Below, piece after piece: positions 58,590-64,000 of a stretch of DNA of 64,000 bases. This stretch comes from Pseudazoarcus pumilus (GTDB lineage Bacteria > Pseudomonadota > Gammaproteobacteria > Burkholderiales > Rhodocyclaceae), in NCBI RefSeq assembly GCF_002872475.1, contig NZ_CP025682.1, forward strand, positions 1 through 64,000, in the 5' to 3' direction. The notes under the pieces were generated by a model. It did not search any database. It was not told the origin of the DNA and was given only the letters and a program-made list of their open reading frames with translations. The position numbers were made by a program, and so were the translations under genes. Position 1 is the stretch's first letter; each line of letters starts with the position of its first letter.

Positions 58590-58698
58590 GTAGGTCGCGG
58601 CGAGCGCAGCGAGTGCGACATCGGCCGCAGGCTATGGCGAAGCGGGTCGATGTATCGGGCCGGGTCGTCGCACTCGCCTTCGGCTCGTCACGACCTAC
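58590..58698. repeat. Imperfect 109-base inverted repeat between modC and the ModE-like gene
   Basis: The left arm (58590-58619) opens GTAGGTCGCGGCGAGCGCAG, and the right arm (58667-58698), read in reverse complement, opens GTAGGTCGTGACGAGCCGAA; both arms end GAGTGCGAC. This is a REP/MITE-like palindromic element, sharing GCGAGCGCAGCGA with the element at 39433. As the two flanking genes are convergent, it may also act as a bidirectional terminator. Confidence 0.75.
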
Positions 58699-58707
58699 CG
58701 AGCAGAC

Positions 58708-59808
58708 CTACGTCGCCGGATGCTTCTGCGTGCGATAGCGCCACCACGGCAGCACGCGGCTCATGGCCAGTACTTCGCCACAGTGTTCCGGCGCATAGCC
58801 GGGCAGTCCGGCCAGCGTGCGCTGCCATTGCTCGCTGCCGAGCAGTGTCAGCAGGGCCTGGATGCCGGCTTCGTTGAGCGCCGACTTGAGGCAGGCGAGG
58901 TGGTATTGCTCCTCGACCACCGGTACGAAGTCCAGCCCGCGTGCACGTGCCGCCGCCTCGATGCCCAGGCCGACATCGGCCTGTCCGGAAGCCACTGCCT
59001 GCGCGACCGCCGCGTGCGAAGGCTCGGCACTGTCGAAGCCGCGGATCGAGCTCGCGGAAATGCCCTGTTCGTCCAGCAGCTCTTCCAGCAGCAAGCGCGT
59101 GCCGGCGCCCAGCGCGCGGTTGGCGAAGCGCAGCTTTCCGCTGGCGAGGCTGTGCAGGCCGGTCAGGCCGAGCGGGTTGCCGGGCGCGACGATCAGGCCC
59201 TGCGTGCGGCGGGCGAAGCCGATGATCTTGTGCAGGCCGGGCTTGAGCATGGGCTTGTAGGTGCGCTGCGCGAGCGAGCCGCGCGGCGGGTTCAGCCGGG
59301 TGTGAAAGCCGGCCATCATGCAGCGGCCTTCGTTGAGCGCCCGGATGGCATCCACGCTGCCGGTGAAGCGGATGTCCAGATGCAGCTTCTGCCCGCGCGC
59401 CTGCTCGCGCAGGGCCGAGAGCGCATCGTCGTGGCTGGCGTGAAAGCTCAGCACGTGGGTGGAGTCGTCGAAGGCCACGGCGTAGGCGCGTTCGAGGTCG
59501 GCGCGCAGGTTCTCGATCTGCGCCTGCAGCCGCACCTGAGCCTGGCGCTCGGCCCACAGCAGCTTGGTGCCGAACTCGGTCAGCCGCGCCGGCTGACCCT
59601 TCTCCCACACGATCAGCGCGTGTTCCAGCTCGGCCTCCCGGCGCTTGAGCTCGCCCCATACGTGGCGATAGGAGTAGCCGAGCTGGCGCGCGGCGGCCGA
59701 GATCGAGCCGTTGTCCTCGACCGCGTGCAGCAGATCGAGCAGCGGATTGCGGATCAGCGCCGAGCCGCGGGTGTCCGACAGGGTGTAGTGGAACTGGATC
59801 CTATGCAC
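58708..59808 (-). CDS. ModE-like HTH regulator with periplasmic-binding-type sensor domain
   Basis: The 366-residue protein has a ModE/LysR-like winged helix at the N-terminus (NPLLDLLHAVEDNGSISAAARQLGYSYRHVWGELKRRE, about 20-60). A PBP-like domain follows from about 110 to the end (VLSFHASHDDALSAL, DIRFTGSVDAIRALNEGRC, LIVAPGNPLGLTGLHSLASG). Such proteins sense molybdate or tungstate directly and repress uptake genes. It faces the tungstate-binding tupA gene and probably controls it through the inverted repeats in the 129-base gap. The exact ligand is inferred. Confidence 0.85.
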   Translation of the reverse strand: MHRIQFHYTLSDTRGSALIRNPLLDLLHAVEDNGSISAAARQLGYSYRHVWGELKRREAELEHALIVWEKGQPARLTEFGTKLLWAERQAQVRLQAQIENLRADLERAYAVAFDDSTHVLSFHASHDDALSALREQARGQKLHLDIRFTGSVDAIRALNEGRCMMAGFHTRLNPPRGSLAQRTYKPMLKPGLHKIIGFARRTQGLIVAPGNPLGLTGLHSLASGKLRFANRALGAGTRLLLEELLDEQGISASSIRGFDSAEPSHAAVAQAVASGQADVGLGIEAAARARGLDFVPVVEEQYHLACLKSALNEAGIQALLTLLGSEQWQRTLAGLPGYAPEHCGEVLAMSRVLPWWRYRTQKHPAT

Positions 59809-59812
59809 GGGC

Positions 59813-59869
59813 GTTCATATTGCCGAAAGTAATCACGATCAATAGATTACGCCAAAACTGGTAATGAAC
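59813..59869. promoter_or_regulatory. Nested inverted repeats between ModE-like regulator and tupA
   Basis: GTTCAT (59813-59818) and ATGAAC (59864-59869) flank a second repeat, GTAATC (59829-59834) and GATTAC (59845-59850). The block sits 5 bases from the regulator start and before tupA, where an autoregulatory binding site is expected. Confidence 0.55.
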
Positions 59870-59937
59870 AGGCGACCACCGGTCGCCGCCCGTGGTCGCG
59901 CTGGTGCGCGGCATCGCGTTTTCCCCCAGGAGTGAAC

Positions 59938-60759
59938 ATGAAACCTGCATCCTTGATCCGTCCGCTGCGCGGCCTGTGCGCCGCCCTCGCCATTTCCGCC
60001 TTCGCGGCCTCCGCCGCGCAGGCCGAATCCATCGTCGTGGCCTCGACCACGTCGACCGAGCAGTCCGGCCTGTTCGGCCACATCCTGCCGATCTTCGAGA
60101 AGAAGAGCGGCATCGAGGTGCGCGTCGTCGCGCAGGGTACCGGCCAGGCGCTGGAGACCGGCCGCCGCGGCGATGCCGACGTGCTGTTCGTGCACAACGT
60201 CGTGGCCGAGGAGAAGTTCGTCGAGGAAGGCTACGGCGTGAAGCGCTTCCCGGTGATGTACAACGATTTCGTCGTCATCGGCGAGAAGTCCGATCCGGCC
60301 GGGGCAAAGGGCAAGGACGTCACGGCCGCACTGAAGAAGGTGGCTTCCGCCAACGCCGGCTTCGTCTCGCGCGGCGACAAGAGCGGCACGCATTCGGCCG
60401 AGCTGCGTTTCTGGAAGGCCGCCGGCGTCGAGGACAAGGGCACGGGCTACAAGGAATGCGGCTGCGGCATGGGTCCGGCGCTCAACATCGCCGCGTCCAG
60501 CGGCGCCTATGTGATGTCCGACCGTGCGACCTGGCTCAACTTCAAGAACCGCGCCAACCTGACCATCCTCGTCGAGGGCGACGAGCGCCTGTTCAACCAG
60601 TACGGCGTGATCCTCGTCAATCCCGACAAGCACGCCCACGTGAAGAAGGACGCCGGCCAGCAGTTCATCGACTGGCTGGTGTCGGCCGAAGGCCAGGCCG
60701 CGATCGCCGAGTACAAGATCGACGGCCAGCAGCTGTTCTTCCCCAACGCCAATCAGTAA
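59938..60759 (+). CDS. tupA: Tungstate ABC-transporter-type binding protein TupA, without adjacent permease
   Basis: The 273-residue precursor has a signal peptide (about 1-30, ending AAQAES) and TupA motifs: VVASTTSTEQSGLFGHILPI, VAQGTGQALETGRRGDADVLFVHN, FVSRGDKSGTHSAELRFW and GYKECGCGMGPALN. TupA binds tungstate with high affinity. AGGAG precedes ATG 59938; a GTG at 59932 is less likely. No tupB or tupC is downstream; the next gene is on the other strand, so the protein must use ModBC or a distant permease. Confidence 0.9.
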   Translation: MKPASLIRPLRGLCAALAISAFAASAAQAESIVVASTTSTEQSGLFGHILPIFEKKSGIEVRVVAQGTGQALETGRRGDADVLFVHNVVAEEKFVEEGYGVKRFPVMYNDFVVIGEKSDPAGAKGKDVTAALKKVASANAGFVSRGDKSGTHSAELRFWKAAGVEDKGTGYKECGCGMGPALNIAASSGAYVMSDRATWLNFKNRANLTILVEGDERLFNQYGVILVNPDKHAHVKKDAGQQFIDWLVSAEGQAAIAEYKIDGQQLFFPNANQ

Positions 60760-60780
60760 GTCGTCCCGCCTCGGGCTCGG

Positions 60781-60816
60781 CGCCGTCCGGTCTTCGACCG
60801 GGCGGCGTTGTTCTTT
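60781..60816 (+). terminator. Terminator after tupA
   Basis: CGCCGTCCGGTC (60781-60792) pairs with GACCGGGCGGCG (60796-60807) around TTC and is followed by the T-rich TTGTTCTTT. It ends tupA as a single-gene unit. Confidence 0.75.
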
Positions 60817-60834
60817 CCGGGGAACGCGCGATCC

Positions 60835-61689
60835 TCAGCGCAATACCAGTACCGGTACCGGCAGCGTGCGCAACAGCGCCGTCGTGGTGCTGCCGATCAT
60901 CAGGTGGCGGATGCGTGAATGGCCGTAGGCGCCGATCACGACCAGATCCATCGTGTGTTCGGTCGCGTAGTCTCCCAGCGCGCGCTCGGCGTCGCCGTCG
61001 CGGGTGGCGGTGGTGACGTCGAAGCCGCGTGCTTCGAGTTCGGTCTTCGCCCACGCCAGCGCGTCGCTGGCCGACGCGCCGCTGCCCACTGTCACGACAT
61101 GCACCGGCAGGCCGACCAGCAGGGGGCTGGCGGCGACGCGCTCCACGGTCTTGCGACCGGTGGGACTGCCGTCGAACGCGATCATGAAGCGCTCGGGCGT
61201 CCTGTAGTGTGCGGCGGTGGCGAGGATGGGCTTGTGGATGGCGCGGATCACGCGTTCCAGGCGGTGGTTCTGCACCGGCTGGTCGGGTGCGGCGGCGTCG
61301 ACGTGACGGCGGCCAAGCACGATCAGGCGCGTGTCGTCTTCCATTTCGCCCAGCGTCTCGACCAGGGTGCCGTGACGCTGGCGGCCTTCCGGTGCCTTCA
61401 CGCCAAGCTCGGCGGCGCGACCGCGTGCTGCGTCGACCAGGATGCGACCGTGTTCCTGCGCAATCTTGCTGCGCTGGGCATCGAGCTCGGCCAGTTGTTG
61501 CAGCAACTCGTCCTGGGCGCCGACCTTGAGGTTGCCGGAGAAGTCGCTCACCGGCGCCACTTCTTGATGGCGGTCGATGACGTGCAGGAACTCCAGCGGC
61601 GCGCCCATGCGCAGCGCCGACCAGGCGGCGTACTCGCACACCGTGGCCGAGGTTTCGGTACCGTCGATACAGCCAATCACCTTGTTCAT
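60835..61689 (-). CDS. Tandem-domain universal stress protein
   Basis: The 284-residue protein has two Usp domains in tandem (about 1-140 and 155-284). The second ends with the nucleotide-binding motif VVIGAYGHSRIRHLMIGSTT, so ATP binding is likely; the first half has a degenerate motif. Start is ATG 61689, because GAGG lies nine bases upstream; ATG 61698 would overlap the site. It follows the SulP transporter by 11 bases in the same direction, indicating co-expression. Role is general stress. Confidence 0.9.
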   Translation of the reverse strand: MNKVIGCIDGTETSATVCEYAAWSALRMGAPLEFLHVIDRHQEVAPVSDFSGNLKVGAQDELLQQLAELDAQRSKIAQEHGRILVDAARGRAAELGVKAPEGRQRHGTLVETLGEMEDDTRLIVLGRRHVDAAAPDQPVQNHRLERVIRAIHKPILATAAHYRTPERFMIAFDGSPTGRKTVERVAASPLLVGLPVHVVTVGSGASASDALAWAKTELEARGFDVTTATRDGDAERALGDYATEHTMDLVVIGAYGHSRIRHLMIGSTTTALLRTLPVPVLVLR

Positions 61690-61700
61690 GTTCGTCATCC

Positions 61701-63182
61701 TCAGTGTCCGCCCATCAGTCGTTCGACGGCGTCCGGCTTGTCGTGGATCGCGAAACGGTCGACCAGTGTCTTGCTGGCTTCATCGAGACCGGCAATCTCC
61801 ACTTCCGTGCCTTCGCGGCGGAACTTGATCACCGCGCGGTCGAGCGCGTCGATCGCCGTGATGTCCCAGAAGTGCGCGCGCGAGACGTCGATGCGCACAC
61901 GTTCGATGACTTCCTTGAAGTCGAAACCGGCCATGAAGGTGCCGGCCGAAGCGAAGAATACCTGCCCCACCACCTGATAGCTGCGCACGCGGCCGTGGTC
62001 GTCGGTGCGCGAGTCGATGCGCAGCACGCGCCCGACCTTGTGCGCGAAGAAGATGCCCGAGAGCAGCACGCCGACCAGCACGCCGCGCGCCAGGTCATGC
62101 GTTGCCACCACCACCACGACCGTGGCGATCATCACGACGCTGGAGCTGGGCGGGTGTTCGCGCAGCTTGCGGATCGAGCTCCAGTCGAAGGTGCCGATGG
62201 ACACCATGATCATCACCGCCACCAGCGCGGCCATCGGGATCTGCGCGACCCACTCGTCGAGAAACACCACCATGATCAGCAGGAACACGCCGGCGAGCAG
62301 GCAGGACAGGCGACCGCGGCCGCCGGATTTGATGTTGATCACCGACTGGCCGATCATCGCGCAGCCGGCCATGCCGCCGATGAAGCCGGTGGCGATGTTG
62401 GCCGTGCCCTGGCCGATGCACTCGCGGCGTTTGTCGCTGTTGGTGTCGGTGAGGTCGTCGACGATGGTCGCGGTCATCAGCGATTCGAGCAGGCCGACCA
62501 CCATCAGCGTCAGCGAGTACGGGAAGATGATCGCGAGCGTCTCGAAGTTCAGCGGGATGTCGGGGATCAGGAACATCGGCAGGCTGTCGGGCAGCTCGCC
62601 CATGTCGCCCACGGTGCGCACGTCCAGGTTCAGCCACATGGCGATCGCGGTGAGCACGACGATGGTCACCAGCGGCGACGGAATCGATTTGGTCACCATC
62701 GGCAGCAGGTAGATGATGGCCAGGCCGCCGGCGGTCATCGCATACACCACCCACGTCACGTTGGTGAGTTCGGGCAGTTGCGCGAGGAAGATCAGGATCG
62801 CCAGCGCATTGACGAAGCCGGTGACGACCGAGCGCGACACGAAACGCATCAGCAGGTCGAGGCGGATCATGCCGGCGGCGATCTGCAGCACACCGGTGAG
62901 CACCGTGGCCGCGAGCAGGTATTGCAGGCCGTGTTCCTTGACCAGCGTGACCATCAGCAGCGCCATCGCGCCGGTGGCGGCCGAGATCATGCCGGGGCGA
63001 CCGCCCGTGAAGGCGATCACGACGGCCATCGAGAACGAGGCGTAGAGGCCGACCTTGGGGTCGACGCCGGCGATGATGGAAAACGCGATGGCCTCGGGGA
63101 TCAGCGCCAGCGCGACCACGAGGCCGGCAAGCGTGTCGCCGCGGATATTGGAAAACCAGTCTTTTCGGATTGTCTGAAACAT
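61701..63182 (-). CDS. SulP-family anion transporter
   Basis: The 493-residue transporter has 12-14 hydrophobic segments (about 15-400) and a C-terminal STAS domain (about 405-493, [20 protein letters not shown]). SulP proteins carry sulfate, bicarbonate or dicarboxylates, often with Na+ or H+; the substrate is not evident. The ATG at 63182 gives the usual [16 protein letters not shown] start. Its ribosome site is weak. It is followed by the Usp gene 11 bases later. Confidence 0.9.
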   Translation of the reverse strand: MFQTIRKDWFSNIRGDTLAGLVVALALIPEAIAFSIIAGVDPKVGLYASFSMAVVIAFTGGRPGMISAATGAMALLMVTLVKEHGLQYLLAATVLTGVLQIAAGMIRLDLLMRFVSRSVVTGFVNALAILIFLAQLPELTNVTWVVYAMTAGGLAIIYLLPMVTKSIPSPLVTIVVLTAIAMWLNLDVRTVGDMGELPDSLPMFLIPDIPLNFETLAIIFPYSLTLMVVGLLESLMTATIVDDLTDTNSDKRRECIGQGTANIATGFIGGMAGCAMIGQSVINIKSGGRGRLSCLLAGVFLLIMVVFLDEWVAQIPMAALVAVMIMVSIGTFDWSSIRKLREHPPSSSVVMIATVVVVVATHDLARGVLVGVLLSGIFFAHKVGRVLRIDSRTDDHGRVRSYQVVGQVFFASAGTFMAGFDFKEVIERVRIDVSRAHFWDITAIDALDRAVIKFRREGTEVEIAGLDEASKTLVDRFAIHDKPDAVERLMGGH

Positions 63183-63684
63183 GGGCGGATGATTGGTGAT
63201 GGCCGCGCGATGACCGCGCTTGGCGGACGCATGCGATGCCGGGCTGCGTGCAGGCAGCGATTGTTCGGAATCTCGTGGAGGTGGAGCGGGTGGACTTCCG
63301 GCCGGAGTGCGGGTGGTTGCGGTGGCGTGGATGGAAGTCGGGTCGAGCGAATTACAAGGGACTGCTCCGGGAAGGCGTACTGCGGAAAACCGCGCATCAT
63401 ACGGAATGTTGCGACGCAACACAATGAAATGCATAAATAAATTCTATTGATGGGCCCATCCCCGGATCGGCGCCACAGGCGCCCTTGCGTGCCGCCAGGG
63501 TCTCGCACGCTTTGGCACGCCGCTACAAGAGCGACAGCCCCGGGGCTATACTCCGGCGACACACCTCATGACCGGGCCCATGTAATCGAACTGCACCCCT
63601 TTGCCCATGCGCGCGTGTCGCGCATGCCCACCCCGCGTCGCGCGCCGTCGACGCACGCGGGAAGCCCCGAACCGGAGTGCAACG
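63183..63684. other. Gene-free 502-base region between SulP operon and the DksA-type gene
   Basis: No supported gene is found here. A good promoter on the minus strand, TTGTGT (63419-63424) and TATGAT (63396-63401) with a 17-base spacer, points to the SulP gene and would leave a leader of about 210 bases. A TATACT (63547-63552) on the plus strand could be the -10 of the DksA-type gene, but no clear -35 goes with it. Confidence 0.55.
63396..63424 (-). promoter_or_regulatory. Candidate promoter of the SulP-Usp operon
   Basis: TTGTGT and TATGAT are 17 bases apart, reading toward the SulP gene. Flanking AT-rich sequence (63421-63450) supports a promoter position. The long leader to the ATG may hold regulatory structure, but none was recognised. 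Confidence 0.5.
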
Positions 63685-64000
63685 ATGACGATTGACCTGG
63701 AAGCCTTCCGCGCCCGCATCGCGGGCGATCTCCAGAACCTCGAAGAATCCCTGCGTGAGGCCGAGTCGGCAGGCCGCACGGTGATGCTCGACCAGGCCAG
63801 CGTAGGCCGTCTGTCACGCATGGACGCAATGCAGCAGCAGGCCATGGCGCAGGAGTTGCGTGCCCGGCTGATCACCAGTCGGCGCAGGCTGCAGGCGGCG
63901 CTCGCGCGCATCGACGCCGGCAGCTTCGGACATTGCTGCCAGTGCGATGCCGAGCTCGACCCCAAACGGCTCGCGCACGACCCGGCCGCCGTGTTCTGCC
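63685..64000 (+). CDS. DksA/TraR-family zinc-finger protein (3' end cut by window)
   Basis: The frame starts at ATG 63685 and is still open at the window edge. It gives 105 residues with a long N-terminal coiled helix (LQNLEESLREAESAGRTV, RLSRMDAMQQQAMAQE) and the start of a C4-type zinc finger, CCQCDAELDPKRLAHDP, with FC at the edge. These are the parts of DksA/TraR proteins, which bind the RNA polymerase secondary channel with ppGpp. It looks like a short family member (about 110-120 residues). The end is missing only because of the window limit. Confidence 0.85.
   Translation, partial: MTIDLEAFRARIAGDLQNLEESLREAESAGRTVMLDQASVGRLSRMDAMQQQAMAQELRARLITSRRRLQAALARIDAGSFGHCCQCDAELDPKRLAHDPAAVFC

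Noticed and set aside
63447-63695. Small plus-strand frame in the region before the DksA-type gene
   Set aside because: Proline-, arginine- and histidine-rich translation with no ribosome site and overlap with the DksA-type start; it looks like chance.

Overview
The window is GC-rich chromosomal DNA from a proteobacterium, most likely a betaproteobacterium of the Azoarcus/Thauera (Rhodocyclales) type. It opens on the GTG of dnaA, followed by dnaN and gyrB with no recF between them, so base 1 is probably the conventional chromosome start and oriC lies just upstream, outside the window. The earP-efp pair with Arg32 in EF-P, a glycine-riboswitch-controlled dadA-type oxidoreductase and a MexB-type efflux operon fit this placement, which rests on gene content rather than any search.

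Layout. 1-6.1 kb: replication genes dnaA, dnaN, gyrB and an EamA exporter. 6.1-7.7 kb: a dadA-type dehydrogenase behind a tandem glycine riboswitch. 7.8-11.4 kb: an iron-uptake operon (TonB-dependent receptor, PepSY membrane protein, small membrane protein) behind a palindrome that could be a Fur site. 11.4-20.2 kb: an HDOD protein, AlkB, a thiamine-binding protein, an aspartoacylase-like hydrolase, two PNPOx-fold proteins (one fused to GAF and a possible winged helix), a two-subunit ThDP E1 dehydrogenase, a small heme-copper-oxidase-like membrane protein and glutaryl-CoA dehydrogenase. 20.2-24.8 kb: rdgC, a DUF1857 protein, a pseudouridine synthase, earP and efp. 24.9-28.8 kb: a lipoprotein and three membrane GTPase/DUF697 genes, the least understood locus here. 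29-32.9 kb: a histone-deacetylase-like hydrolase, ahpC-ahpF and a CDGSH protein. 32.9-39.4 kb: a VOC protein, an aldo/keto reductase, a decayed arsH, a PH-domain membrane protein and a MoxR ATPase-VWA pair followed by a large TPR protein. 39.5-48.2 kb: a DUF2165 protein, gdhA with an intrinsic terminator in its leader, and an RND efflux operon divergent from its TetR regulator. 48.5-54.6 kb: a DUF481 outer-membrane protein, a possible small RNA in front of an AAA+ ATPase, a NERD-like SF1 helicase, two Hsp20 chaperones and a CBS protein. 54.8-61 kb: a SpmA/SpmB-like fusion, modABC, a ModE-like regulator and a tungstate-binding TupA without its own permease. 61-64 kb: a SulP transporter with a universal stress protein, and the start of a DksA/TraR-type protein.

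Together this is mostly core metabolism and stress defence (peroxide, heat, efflux, oxyanion uptake). No tRNA, rRNA, CRISPR array, prophage or intact insertion sequence was recognised. The best candidates for new biology are the DUF697 GTPase locus, the PNPOx-GAF-winged-helix protein, the orphan MoxR/VWA/TPR set, the candidate RNA before the AAA+ gene, the gdhA leader terminator and the TupA-ModE arrangement.
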